This document shows, piece by piece, positions 7,967-16,135 of a DNA stretch of 64,000 nucleotides (positions within the stretch are counted from its first letter, which is position 1; each line of letters begins with the position of its first letter). Below the pieces are notes generated by a model that was not told where the DNA came from, ran no database searches, and saw only the letters and a program-made list of their open reading frames with translations. The DNA is from Flavobacterium frigoritolerans (GTDB taxonomy: Bacteria > Bacteroidota > Bacteroidia > Flavobacteriales > Flavobacteriaceae): the NCBI RefSeq assembly GCF_025847275.1, contig NZ_JAOZEV010000005.1, positions 1 to 64,000 on the forward strand, given 5' to 3'. The position numbers and the translations under genes are program-made.

Positions 7967-8569
7967 TCATTTTATTTTTGAAACCTTACCAATGTCATAA
8001 TAATCTAATATTTCTGGCTCTAATTGTTCTTTTAAAATAACTGCCAATTTTTTTCTGCTTCGGAATAATTTAATTTTGACATTATTAGCACTAATATCCA
8101 TAATCTCACCTATTTCATTTAAATTCTGATCTTCAAAATAGAAAAGCGTTAACAAGAAACTTTCTTCGCTTGGTAATAAATTCAAACAATTCTGAATATC
8201 CTGTTTCCGTTCCTGATCTTCCAAAATACTCAAGGCATTATCAGTTGTTTTAAGTAAATGTCCATTGAGTTCATCAACAATAATGCTATGTTCTTCTTTT
8301 TTATTCTTCTTCAAATAATCCAAACATGTATTGTATGCAATTTTATAGATCCAGGTAGAGAACTTAGAATCTCCTTTAAACTTATTTAAAGAATTAAAAA
8401 TCTTAATGAAGGTATCCTGAGAAACTTCTTCGGCTACCTCTCTATTTTTCACCATCTTTATGGCCAAAGTAAAAATCATATCTTTATAACGATCAACCAA
8501 TACTGCAAACCTATTGGTTTCTCCTAAAAGAATCTGATTGATATAATACTGATCATTTACTTTATCCAT
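7967..8569 (-). CDS. RNA polymerase sigma factor, ECF subfamily
   Basis: Alternative sigma factor of 200 residues. Region 2 (about 20-90) has DRYKDMIFTLAIKMV, EEVSQDTFIKIF and KFSTWIYKIAYNTCLDYLKK; region 4 (about 128-180) has LPSEESFLLTLFYFE, LNEIGEIMDISANNVKIKLFRSRKKL, a helix-turn-helix. An ECF-type promoter (8575-8605) lies directly at its start codon, and an identical one faces the divergent gene at 8697, so it most likely drives itself, its membrane partner and the DUF6249 gene. The start is the only ATG giving the full region 2. Confidence 0.93.
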   Translation of the reverse strand: MDKVNDQYYINQILLGETNRFAVLVDRYKDMIFTLAIKMVKNREVAEEVSQDTFIKIFNSLNKFKGDSKFSTWIYKIAYNTCLDYLKKNKKEEHSIIVDELNGHLLKTTDNALSILEDQERKQDIQNCLNLLPSEESFLLTLFYFEDQNLNEIGEIMDISANNVKIKLFRSRKKLAVILKEQLEPEILDYYDIGKVSKIK

Positions 8570-8574
8570 ATTGC

Positions 8575-8605
8575 ATATGACGACGACAATCTTATTAAGG
8601 TTACA
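8575..8605 (-). promoter_or_regulatory. ECF-type autoregulatory promoter of the sigma gene
   Basis: On the minus strand TGTAACC (8605-8599), 16 bp, CGTCATA (8582-8576): an AAC-type -35 and CGTC-type -10 typical of ECF promoters. The -10 ends only a few bases before the ATG at 8569, so a transcript from here would be leaderless or nearly so. Confidence 0.65.
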
Positions 8606-8636
8606 ACTAAGTTAAAAAAATTATTTTAGCAAAATC

Positions 8637-8666
8637 TGTAACCTCTATCAAACCTCTTTCGTCATA
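8637..8666 (+). promoter_or_regulatory. ECF-type promoter of the DUF6249 gene
   Basis: TGTAACC (8637-8643), 16 bp, CGTCATA (8660-8666): the same elements and spacing as the promoter on the other strand. Transcription would begin near 8672, giving a leader of about 25 nt to the ATG at 8697. Confidence 0.7.
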
Positions 8667-8696
8667 TGCAATATCAATCAATTAAATTATAAAATT

Positions 8697-9044
8697 ATGG
8701 GTCCACAAATTTTAATACCAATTAGTCTTTTCTTTATGATCTTTGGAATTGCCTATCTTATTTTGTCTACAAGAAACAGAGAACGTTTAGCTCTTATTGA
8801 AAAAGGCATAGATGCCAGTATTTTTATGAATGGCAAAAACAACAATACTCCTATATGGAAAATACTTGTTTTAAATTTGGCTTTCTTGCTAATAGGTAGT
8901 GGAATAGGAATTTTTATAGCCTTACTCATTACAACATACACCTCTCTTCAGGATGGTGTTGTATATCCTGCTACTATTTTTACAATGTCCGGAATTGGTT
9001 TGCTTATTGGATTTAATAAATCAAAAGATTTAAATAACAATTAG
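8697..9044 (+). CDS. DUF6249-type small membrane protein, likely ECF target
   Basis: A 115-residue protein with an N-terminal membrane helix (LIPISLFFMIFGIAYLIL), a short cytosolic segment RNRERLALIEKGIDAS typical of DUF6249 proteins, and two further helices (about 58-80 and 88-106). Function is unknown for the family. Its promoter copies that of the divergent ECF sigma gene, so it is probably a direct member of that regulon, perhaps an envelope-stress or sensing component. A bidirectional terminator separates it from rnhA. Confidence 0.8.
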   Translation: MGPQILIPISLFFMIFGIAYLILSTRNRERLALIEKGIDASIFMNGKNNNTPIWKILVLNLAFLLIGSGIGIFIALLITTYTSLQDGVVYPATIFTMSGIGLLIGFNKSKDLNNN

Positions 9045-9063
9045 TCCTAAATTAATTTCAATG

Positions 9064-9106
9064 AAATAACGTGCCTTGGAAATCCTTTTTTCGGCACGTT
9101 ATTTTT
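9064..9106. terminator. bidirectional terminator between DUF6249 gene and rnhA
   Basis: AAATAACGTGCC (9064-9075) and GGCACGTTATTT (9093-9104) pair perfectly over 12 bp with a 17-base loop, then a T tract. Serves the plus-strand gene; the minus-strand side also has A/T flanks next to the rnhA stop. Confidence 0.8.
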
Positions 9107-9589
9107 TTATGCTTCTTTGGAACCTACATTTTCATAATAAGCATCTATTGAAAGTTGCTTTTGCATCGAAGCCATAACAGCCAATTCATCACAGCGTTCG
9201 TTTTGAGGATGATTATTATGCCCTTTTATCCACTTAAAATCTACTTGGTGTTTTCTATAAATAACTAAAAAACGTTTCCATAAATCAGGATTTTTTCTAC
9301 CTACAAATTTTTTCTTCTCCCAACCAAAAACCCATTTTTTTAAAACAGAATCGACCACATATTTCGAATCCGAAATAACAAGAACTTTCATATTTGGCTT
9401 TTTAAGCTTTTCAAGACCGACTATTACAGCCAATAGTTCCATTCTATTATTTGTTGTTAGACGAAATCCTTCATAATATTCCTTTTTATGTGGCGTTCCA
9501 ACCAATTCCATAACGACTCCATATCCCCCATTGCCAGGATTACCCTTAGCTGCACCATCTGTATATATATGTACTTCGTGTTGATTCAT
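9107..9589 (-). CDS. rnhA: ribonuclease HI
   Basis: Cuts RNA in RNA-DNA hybrids (R-loops, primers). All four acidic residues are in recognisable places: IYTDGAAKGNPGNGG (Asp), TTNNRMELLAV (Glu), VISDSKYVVDS (Asp) and the C-terminal QNERCDELA (Asp). The handle region KKWVFGWEKKKFVGRKNPDLW is the basic substrate-binding part. Length 160 is normal for bacterial type 1 enzymes. It lies upstream-adjacent to purN only through a 250-bp repeat-rich spacer. Confidence 0.94.
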   Translation of the reverse strand: MNQHEVHIYTDGAAKGNPGNGGYGVVMELVGTPHKKEYYEGFRLTTNNRMELLAVIVGLEKLKKPNMKVLVISDSKYVVDSVLKKWVFGWEKKKFVGRKNPDLWKRFLVIYRKHQVDFKWIKGHNNHPQNERCDELAVMASMQKQLSIDAYYENVGSKEA

Positions 9590-9845
9590 TTTAGACTTCT
9601 TAGATTTTTAGACTTCTTAGACTTGCTTCGCTTTTTAGACTACTTAAGATTAGTTAGATTTTAATTTTTTGGACTGTTAGACTTCTTGAACTATAAAGTC
9701 GACTTTCTTTCTAAATACTTAGAAAGAAAAAAATTCTGTTTCTATTTACTTTTTCAAGCGAAACAAAAAACAATTTTATCTTTTTTTATTCTTTTTTCAA
9801 ACCTAGAATAAAAACAACAATCTAACTAATCTTAAGTAGTCTAAA
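9590..9845. repeat. TTAGACT-type repeat region with 27-bp inverted repeat
   Basis: The spacer between purN and rnhA contains many copies of TTAGACTTCTTAGA-like words (9596-9640). A perfect 27-bp inverted repeat (arms 9634-9660 and 9819-9845) spans it; the right arm covers the purN stop codon. A nested 11-bp perfect hairpin (9704-9729, TTTCTTTCTAA/TTAGAAAGAAA) followed by A-rich sequence on the plus strand is a possible terminator on the minus-to-plus A/T tracts. The same repeat family recurs at 33,654-33,784. Confidence 0.75.
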
Positions 9846-10413
9846 TATCTAAGGCTTCTACCAGCCTATGAATAACTTCCGGAAAGTGTTTTTGTTCTAG
9901 TTCATGTATTTTAGCCGCTACATCTTCTGCTGTATCTGTATCTGTTAGAATTACTTTTTCCTGAAAGATAATTGCTCCCTCATCATAATTCTCATTTACA
10001 TAATGAATGCTTATTCCTGTCTCTTTTTCCTTATTTTCCACTATCGCCCTGTGAATGTGCATCCCATACATTCCCTTACCTCCATAATTAGGCAATAGAG
10101 CTGGATGTATATTAATTATTTTATCAGGATATGCCTCGATAATGTGTTTTGGGAATTGAAGCAGGAAACCAGCCAGAATAATCAAATCGGGGTCAATTAA
10201 TTTTACTTTTTGTAGTACATTGCCTTCAATTAATTCTGTTTTAGTGAAAATTTCGACCTCAACATGATAGTTTTTGGCTCTTTCAATTACTTTCGCATTT
10301 GCGTTATTAGTAAACACAGAAACCACATTTGCGATTTGTGTTTCAGCAAAATATTTTATTATGTTTTCAGCGTTACTTCCTGATCCTGAAGCAAAAACGA
10401 TTATTTTTTTCAT
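9841..10413 (-). CDS. purN: phosphoribosylglycinamide formyltransferase
   Basis: Third step of purine synthesis: transfers formyl from 10-formyltetrahydrofolate to GAR. Seen in 190 residues: ASGSGSNAENII at the N terminus (phosphate loop), the catalytic segment NIHPALLPNYGGKGMYG with its Asn and His, and ETGISIHYVNENYDEG with the catalytic Asp equivalent. The stop codon lies within an arm of a 27-bp inverted repeat. It is divergent from acpP, an arrangement common in Flavobacteriia. Confidence 0.94.
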   Translation of the reverse strand: MKKIIVFASGSGSNAENIIKYFAETQIANVVSVFTNNANAKVIERAKNYHVEVEIFTKTELIEGNVLQKVKLIDPDLIILAGFLLQFPKHIIEAYPDKIINIHPALLPNYGGKGMYGMHIHRAIVENKEKETGISIHYVNENYDEGAIIFQEKVILTDTDTAEDVAAKIHELEQKHFPEVIHRLVEALDI

Positions 10414-10550
10414 ACTAGAATTAATTTATTTTTTGCAAAAAACGGAATAAAAAACCAAAATAAATAACATTCCAATCCCTTTGTTGAAATAAATTTTATA
10501 AATTAGTGTTACATTTATTAACTAAATCGTGGTTTTAAAATAAAGTTTTT

Positions 10551-10558
10551 TATTTTTG
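10551..10558 (+). promoter_or_regulatory. -7 box of acpP
   Basis: TATTTTTG matches TAnnTTTG 31 bp before the acpP ATG. No clear TTTG at the expected upstream distance (GTGG at 10529-10532 is the closest). Confidence 0.45.
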
Positions 10559-10588
10559 CCAACAAATTAAATTCTAAAATTAAAGATT

Positions 10589-10825
10589 ATGTCAGACATT
10601 GCATCAAGAGTAAAAGCGATTATCGTAGACAAATTAGGTGTTGACGAAAACGAAGTTGTAACAGAAGCAAGCTTCACTAATGATTTAGGAGCTGACTCAT
10701 TAGACACTGTTGAGCTTATTATGGAGTTCGAAAAAGAATTTGATATTCAAATTCCAGACGATCAAGCAGAAAACATTGCTACTGTTGGTCAAGCTATTTC
10801 TTACATCGAAGAAGCTAAAAAATAA
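10589..10825 (+). CDS. acpP: acyl carrier protein
   Basis: The main fatty-acid carrier. 78 residues, acidic, with the phosphopantetheine attachment serine in [15 protein letters not shown] and the standard helix II/III sequence [20 protein letters not shown]. It lies directly before fabF as in most bacteria, separated here by a 190-bp spacer with hairpins. Distinct from the two ACPs of the pigment cluster, which have less typical flanks. Confidence 0.97.
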   Translation: MSDIASRVKAIIVDKLGVDENEVVTEASFTNDLGADSLDTVELIMEFEKEFDIQIPDDQAENIATVGQAISYIEEAKK

Positions 10826-10835
10826 TAAATTTCCA

Positions 10836-10880
10836 CCCGATTTTTTTATAAATTATAAAAAGTCGGGTGTTATTATTTTT
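10836..10880 (+). terminator. hairpin after acpP, probable (partial) terminator
   Basis: CCCGATTTTTTTATAA and TTATAAAAAGTCGGG form a long AT-rich stem (10836-10867) followed by TGTTATTATTTTTT. It could end most acpP transcripts while allowing read-through to fabF. Confidence 0.55.
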
Positions 10881-10940
10881 TATAAAAATTTAAATTTTGG
10901 GTTGATTTTCAATCAAAAAAATATATTTATATTGTAATAC

Positions 10941-10990
10941 CCATGGCTCTTTTGTAATATAATACAATCAAGGAAGCATGGGTTTTATTT
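10941..10990 (+). promoter_or_regulatory. second hairpin in the acpP-fabF spacer
   Basis: ACCCATG (10941-10947) pairs with CATGGGT (10977-10983), with an internal stem TTGTA/TACAA, and is followed by TTTTATTTG. It sits 28 bp before the fabF ATG. Either a second terminator or a leader structure that sets acpP:fabF output. Confidence 0.45.
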
Positions 10991-11017
10991 GTTTAAAGCT
11001 AATAAAACACATTATTT

Positions 11018-12271
11018 ATGGTATTAAGGCGAGTTGTTGTAACAGGATTAGGCGCACTTACTCCTATTGGAAATAACATTCAGGAGTATTGGAACGCGCT
11101 TATTAATGGAGTTAGCGGTGCTGCCCCAATAACGTATTACGATACAGAAAAACATAAAACGAAATTTGCCTGTGAAGTAAAAAACTTCAACATCGAAGAT
11201 TTTATGGATCGTAAAGAATCACGTAGACTTGATAAATTTGCACAATATGCTGTTGCTGCAAGTGATGAAGCTATAAAAGATGCTGGACTTACAGATGACA
11301 ATATCGACAAACAAAGAGTTGGTGTTATCTGGGGAGCTGGAATTGGTGGTTTAGAAACTTTTCAAGAAGAGGTAATGTACTATGCTAAAGGAGACGGAAC
11401 ACCAAAATTCAATCCGTTTTTTATTCCTAAAATGATTGCTGATATTGCCCCGGCACACATTTCTATGAGAAATGGCTATATGGGACCAAATTATACAACT
11501 GTTTCTGCTTGTGCTTCTTCTGCCAATGCACTTATTGATGCTTTCAACTACATTCGTTTAGGAATGTGCGATGTTATCATCTCTGGTGGATCTGAAGCTG
11601 CTATCACAATTGCAGGAATGGGAGGTTTTAACTCTATGCACGCTTTATCAACTAGAAACGAAAGCCCTGAGACTGCTTCAAGACCTTTTGATGCTACACG
11701 TGATGGTTTTGTTTTAGGTGAAGGAGCTGGAGCATTGGTACTTGAAGATTACGAACACGCAAAAGCACGTGGAGCAAAAATTTATTGCGAAATTGGCGGA
11801 GGCGGAATGTCATCTGATGCATACCACTTAACTGCACCACATCCAGAAGGACTTGGAGTTATTGCTGTAATGAACAATACATTACGTGATGCTCGTATGA
11901 AACCTGAAGATGTTGATCATATTAATACGCACGGTACATCTACTCCACTTGGTGATGTTGCCGAATTAAAAGCGATTAGTGCTGTTTTTGGCGATCATGC
12001 TAAAAACATCAATATCAACTCTACTAAATCCATGACTGGACACTTACTTGGTGCTGCTGGAGCTATCGAAGCAATTGCTTCTATCCTAGCAATGAAGCAC
12101 GGTATTATACCTCCAACAATCAACCATACGGTTGTTGATGAGAGAATAGATCCTTCATTAAATTTAACACTAAACAAACCTCAACATAGAGAAGTTAATG
12201 TTGCTATGAGCAATACTTTCGGTTTTGGAGGTCACAATGCTTGTGTTTTATTTAAAAAATTAGTTGACTAA
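11018..12271 (+). CDS. fabF: 3-oxoacyl-ACP synthase II
   Basis: Elongating condensing enzyme of fatty-acid synthesis. 417 residues with Cys165 in VSACASSANAL, the two His motifs NTHGTSTPLGD and TGHLLGAAGA, the Lys of NSTKSMTGH and the C-terminal NTFGFGGHNAC. A complete FabF of normal length. It follows acpP and is followed with a short distance by rnc (its stop codon lies eight bases before the rnc ATG), so the two are likely co-translated. Confidence 0.96.
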   Translation: MVLRRVVVTGLGALTPIGNNIQEYWNALINGVSGAAPITYYDTEKHKTKFACEVKNFNIEDFMDRKESRRLDKFAQYAVAASDEAIKDAGLTDDNIDKQRVGVIWGAGIGGLETFQEEVMYYAKGDGTPKFNPFFIPKMIADIAPAHISMRNGYMGPNYTTVSACASSANALIDAFNYIRLGMCDVIISGGSEAAITIAGMGGFNSMHALSTRNESPETASRPFDATRDGFVLGEGAGALVLEDYEHAKARGAKIYCEIGGGGMSSDAYHLTAPHPEGLGVIAVMNNTLRDARMKPEDVDHINTHGTSTPLGDVAELKAISAVFGDHAKNININSTKSMTGHLLGAAGAIEAIASILAMKHGIIPPTINHTVVDERIDPSLNLTLNKPQHREVNVAMSNTFGFGGHNACVLFKKLVD

Positions 12272-12278
12272 TTTTCGT

Positions 12279-13019
12279 ATGAGTATTTTCAAAAAAATAT
12301 TTTCAAAATCCCGTTCTCAAGAAGACGGGATTTTTTTTGATTCTATTCAAAAAATACTTGGATTTCCGCCTATTTCCATACAATTTTATAAGAAAGCATT
12401 TACACATCGCTCTTCTAATAGACTGGATGAAAACGGACATCCTATTAACTACGAACGTCTAGAATTTCTGGGAGACGCAATGTTAAGTGCTGTAATTGCT
12501 GCGCATTTATTCAACAAAGCTCCTGCTGGAGATGAAGGTTACTTAACCAAAATGCGTTCGAAAATCGTAAGTAGAGAGCATTTAAACGACCTTGGAAAGG
12601 ATTTAAATCTTGTTCAGTTTATCGAAAGTAAAGTACCTCTGCAACATTTTGGAGAAAACATTCATGGTAACATCTTCGAGTCGCTCATAGGAGCTATTTA
12701 TTTAGACAGAGGCTATTCTTATTGTGAAAAATTCATTCAGAATAGTGTAATTAGTCCATATGTAGACATTACCCGACTTGAGGGAAAAGTAATAAGCTAC
12801 AAAAGCCTAGTTATCGAATGGTGCCAAAAAGAGAAAAAAATATTCCATTACGATATTTTTGAAGATAATGGCATTGGTGGTGAACGTTTATTTGGCGTAA
12901 AATTAAGTATTGATGATAAAGTAGTCGCAAGAGCGCGAGCAACTTCCAAAAAGAAAGCTGAAGAGAAGGCATCTCAACGTGCCTATTTTGCTTTTCAAGA
13001 AAAAATGGACAAGAAATAA
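12279..13019 (+). CDS. rnc: ribonuclease III
   Basis: Cuts double-stranded RNA in rRNA processing. The signature NYERLEFLGDAML and the second acidic site NIFESLIGAIYLD are present, followed by a C-terminal dsRNA-binding domain (about 175-240: YKSLVIEWCQK...KKKAEEKASQRA). I start at ATG 12279 (MSIFKKIFSKSRSQ) rather than the in-frame TTG at 12264, which would overlap fabF. 246 residues, with a short basic N-terminal extension usual in Bacteroidota. Confidence 0.95.
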   Translation: MSIFKKIFSKSRSQEDGIFFDSIQKILGFPPISIQFYKKAFTHRSSNRLDENGHPINYERLEFLGDAMLSAVIAAHLFNKAPAGDEGYLTKMRSKIVSREHLNDLGKDLNLVQFIESKVPLQHFGENIHGNIFESLIGAIYLDRGYSYCEKFIQNSVISPYVDITRLEGKVISYKSLVIEWCQKEKKIFHYDIFEDNGIGGERLFGVKLSIDDKVVARARATSKKKAEEKASQRAYFAFQEKMDKK

Positions 13020-13133
13020 ACTCGATTTTCTTAAAACTATATCGTTTTCGTTTATAAATTAACAAAAACATACCAATCTTAACTATTGAACCAGCAATAG
13101 AAATAGTATATTTACAACTTATTTTTTCAGGAA

Positions 13134-13622
13134 ATGGCTATTCATAAATTAGAATTAGGCGAATTTGATGAAATTGATTATAATTTGATTGCCATACATA
13201 CTTCAATGGAAGACTATAGATTGGCTTATTTTATCAATCAAAACTTCCCGGTTCTTTTGAGTAAGAGTAAAAATGAAATTCAAATTAATGTGAAAGAAGG
13301 TGAGACTCATTTTTCACGATTTGATTATTATGACGAAGAAAAAGAACTTTACTGGGATTTAATTCAGAATAAAAACGAAGTCATTCAAAATACACCAAAT
13401 GACAATCAGGATTTATTTTCAGATACTTCGATGGAAGTAGCCACCAAAGTATATTTACTACCTGAGTTTAAAAAGGTTGATTATTTTTTAAAAATTGAAA
13501 AGAGTGAGGAAGCTTTCGATATATTAAAAATACAACAAATATTAAATACCATTGATACCATCTCAACGGTTTATATAGTTGATACGAATAAAATAAAATC
13601 AAAAAACAATTTAATTTTTTAA
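13134..13622 (+). CDS. IPExxxVDY family protein
   Basis: A 162-residue protein of unknown function that I place in the IPExxxVDY family from the motif LPEFKKVDYFLKIE (near residue 110) and its fixed position between rnc and pyk in Flavobacteriia. It is acidic and without membrane segments; the N-terminal half (DYRLAYFINQNFPVLLSK) looks globular. Five bases separate it from pyk, so the two are translationally close. No activity is known to me. Confidence 0.85.
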   Translation: MAIHKLELGEFDEIDYNLIAIHTSMEDYRLAYFINQNFPVLLSKSKNEIQINVKEGETHFSRFDYYDEEKELYWDLIQNKNEVIQNTPNDNQDLFSDTSMEVATKVYLLPEFKKVDYFLKIEKSEEAFDILKIQQILNTIDTISTVYIVDTNKIKSKNNLIF

Positions 13623-13627
13623 TAGAA

Positions 13628-15058
13628 ATGCTTACAAACAAAAAAACCAAAATTGTAGCCACACTTGGCCCTGCATGTGGTACTAGAGAGATCATAAAAG
13701 ACATGATCGAAGCAGGTGTGAATGTATTTAGAGTTAATTTTTCGCATGCAGATTACGAAGGTGTAAAGGAGAAAATCAATATCATTAGAGGACTTAACGA
13801 AGAGTTTGGTTATACCACAGCTATACTTGGAGATTTACAAGGCCCTAAACTTCGTGTAGGAGTAATGGAAGAAGGTGTTGTAGTAAATGATGGTGATATA
13901 ATCACTTTTACTACTGCTGAAGACATTATCGGTACTGCTAAAAAAGTTTTCATGAAGTACCAAAACTTTCCAAATGATGTAAATCCTGGAGAGCGCATTT
14001 TACTTGATGATGGAAAACTTATCTTTGAAATCCTTACTACTGATAAAAAAACTGAAGTTACTGCTGTAGTAATTCAAGGTGGTGAACTAAAATCTAAAAA
14101 AGGAGTTAACCTTCCTAATACTAAAATATCTTTACCTGCATTAACTGAGAAAGATATCGCTGATGCAATTTTTGCTATTGAACAAAAAGTAGATTGGATT
14201 GCTCTTTCATTTGTAAAAACACCACGTGACTTACAAGACTTACAAGAGTTAATCGCAAAACACTCTGATGTTAAAATTCCAATCGTTGCTAAAATCGAAA
14301 TGCCTGAAGCATTAGAGAATATGGATAAAATCGTTGCTTATTGCGACGCTTTAATGGTTGCTCGTGGAGATTTAGGAGTTGAACTTCCTGCTCACGAAGT
14401 ACCTTTAGTTCAAAAAGAATTAATCCGTAGAGCAAAAACAGCTCGTATTCCAGTAATTGTGGCAACACAAATGATGGAAACAATGATCACTAGCTTGACA
14501 CCTACTCGTGCTGAAGTAAATGACGTTGCTAACTCTGTTATGGATGGTGCTGATGCTGTAATGCTTTCTGGCGAAACTGCTGCAGGAAATTACCCTGTTC
14601 AGGTTATCCAAAAAATGACACAAATTATCGAAGCTGTTGAAGACTCTCCGCTAATTCATGTTCCACAAAACACTCCACAAATAAAAACAAATCGTTTTAT
14701 TACTAAAACAATTTGTCAGCAAGCAGCTATTATGGCAAATGCTATAAAAGCTAAAGCAATTTGTACACTTACAAACAGTGGATATACTGCTTTCCAAATT
14801 TCGGCTTGGAGACCATCTGCTCATATTTTAGTATTTACTTCTAACAGAAGAATCTTAACTCAGTTAAGTCTTTTATGGGGAGTTAAATCTTATTACTATG
14901 ACAAAGATGTAAGTACCGATGATACTGTAACTGATGTAAATCAAATCGTAAAAGATAAGGGATATGTTGCAAAAGGTGATTACCTAATCAACTTGGCTGC
15001 AATGCCTATTAAAGATAAAGGAATGGTAAACACCATGAGAGTTTCTGAAATAGAGTAA
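13628..15058 (+). CDS. pyk: pyruvate kinase
   Basis: Last step of glycolysis, phosphoenolpyruvate plus ADP to pyruvate plus ATP. 476 residues: N-terminal KIVATLGPACGT, FRVNFSH, the substrate/metal segment AKIEMPEAL (catalytic Lys), MVARGDLGVELP, and VATQMMETMI; the C-terminal allosteric domain follows (about 350-476). The B domain (about 70-170) is complete. It ends the acpP-fabF-rnc-IPExxxVDY-pyk block and has a strong terminator. Confidence 0.96.
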   Translation: MLTNKKTKIVATLGPACGTREIIKDMIEAGVNVFRVNFSHADYEGVKEKINIIRGLNEEFGYTTAILGDLQGPKLRVGVMEEGVVVNDGDIITFTTAEDIIGTAKKVFMKYQNFPNDVNPGERILLDDGKLIFEILTTDKKTEVTAVVIQGGELKSKKGVNLPNTKISLPALTEKDIADAIFAIEQKVDWIALSFVKTPRDLQDLQELIAKHSDVKIPIVAKIEMPEALENMDKIVAYCDALMVARGDLGVELPAHEVPLVQKELIRRAKTARIPVIVATQMMETMITSLTPTRAEVNDVANSVMDGADAVMLSGETAAGNYPVQVIQKMTQIIEAVEDSPLIHVPQNTPQIKTNRFITKTICQQAAIMANAIKAKAICTLTNSGYTAFQISAWRPSAHILVFTSNRRILTQLSLLWGVKSYYYDKDVSTDDTVTDVNQIVKDKGYVAKGDYLINLAAMPIKDKGMVNTMRVSEIE

Positions 15059-15080
15059 ACCGATCTCCTTTCAAAATATT

Positions 15081-15117
15081 AAATCCGTCTTGTATTATAC
15101 TTGACGGATTTTTATTT
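15081..15117 (+). terminator. Rho-independent terminator after pyk
   Basis: AAATCCGTC (15081-15089) and GACGGATTT (15103-15111) form a perfect 9-bp stem followed by TTATTTT. Confidence 0.8.
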
Positions 15118-15206
15118 TATATCAAATTCATTTTACTACGTTTCTCAAAAAGATGTACTAATACTTAATTAACAAATATTCTCTTTGTTAATTAAAATTA
15201 TCCTTT

Positions 15207-16133
15207 TTAATTCTTATCTTCTATATTAATTAAATCATTAATAATTCCTGATAATTTTTTCGCTCCTATTTCATTCAAATGATCAGCATCATAAAAGTCT
15301 TTACTCACAAATGACTTATCATTAAGTAGATTATAATAAATCGTGTTTTTGCTTTTATTTGTTAACTGAGTCATCGTATAAATCGTGTTATTTATTTGTT
15401 TTGGCTCAAGATTATCTATATATGTTTTATAAGCAGGAGATGTAATAAAAATTACTTTAACGTTTCTAGATTCAGCAAACTGAACAAGTTTATTTAATGT
15501 TTCAATATTCTCTTTATAATATAAATTGTTTTCTATGTTTATAGTGTGTCTTTCAGCTGCAGTAACTCCAGTTTCCTCTAAATTCTTACTTTCGATCGAT
15601 TTATAACTTGTGCCCCAACCCAATTTATTACAAGTTACACCATTTATTCCCTTGATATAATACTTCTTAATTCTAGATATATGCTCCTTTAATTTCCCAT
15701 TGATAATTTCAAAATTATAATACATGTTAGTATTTAAATCTATATCATAATAAATTTTGTACTCTTTTTTTCGCCATTTTTCTACTCCAGAATCAAGCGT
15801 AGAATACAAAGAAAAATAATCAACCGGTACTATAATATATTTAAGATTACTCCATTTTTTATTATATTTTGATAGAATAGCTAAATCATAATCTAATGGC
15901 TGCGAAACATGTGCTGCATTAAAACTTTTCTTTTTGATATATTGTGGATCAATACCATAATAAGTATGTGAACTACCTAAAAAAAGAACTTCCACTTTAT
16001 CTGAATTATACTCTAAATATTCATTTTTATATGAATAATCATTAGGTATTGTTCTTGATAAAAGCTCCATAAATATTGTCAATAAAATAATTGGAGCTAG
16101 AAAAATAATAACAAGTTTGATAAATTTTCTCAT
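15207..16133 (-). CDS. SGNH-like protein partnered with an MBOAT acyltransferase
   Basis: Probable periplasmic or membrane-anchored partner in polysaccharide O-acetylation. One N-terminal membrane helix (FIKLVIIFLAPIILLTIF), then an SGNH/GDSL fold: block I FLGSSHTYYG with the Ser, and the C-terminal DADHLNEIGAKKL carrying the Asp-x-x-His pair. 308 residues. I start at MRKFIKL (16133), which is two bases downstream of the MBOAT stop; the frame is open further upstream but that would overlap the MBOAT gene by 80 bp. Similar in layout to AlgJ/AlgX-type partners; the exact substrate is unknown. Confidence 0.82.
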   Translation of the reverse strand: MRKFIKLVIIFLAPIILLTIFMELLSRTIPNDYSYKNEYLEYNSDKVEVLFLGSSHTYYGIDPQYIKKKSFNAAHVSQPLDYDLAILSKYNKKWSNLKYIIVPVDYFSLYSTLDSGVEKWRKKEYKIYYDIDLNTNMYYNFEIINGKLKEHISRIKKYYIKGINGVTCNKLGWGTSYKSIESKNLEETGVTAAERHTINIENNLYYKENIETLNKLVQFAESRNVKVIFITSPAYKTYIDNLEPKQINNTIYTMTQLTNKSKNTIYYNLLNDKSFVSKDFYDADHLNEIGAKKLSGIINDLINIEDKN

Positions 16134-16135
16134 AA

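Larger units (their letters stand above)
8568..8674. repeat. 16-bp perfect inverted repeat formed by two facing ECF promoter -10 regions
   Basis: Bases 8568-8583 and 8659-8674 are exact reverse complements (arm TCGTCATATGCAATAT). Each arm contains the CGTC -10 core plus the initially transcribed bases. The conserved tail ATGCAATAT beyond the -10 is longer than sigma recognition alone would need. Confidence 0.8.

Noticed and set aside
9590..9840. CRISPR array from the repeated TTAGACT words
   Set aside because: Units are short, variable and without regular unique spacers; no cas genes are nearby.
12264..12278. TTG start of rnc overlapping the fabF stop
   Set aside because: ATG 12279 gives the expected MSIFKKIF start; the TTG lacks support.
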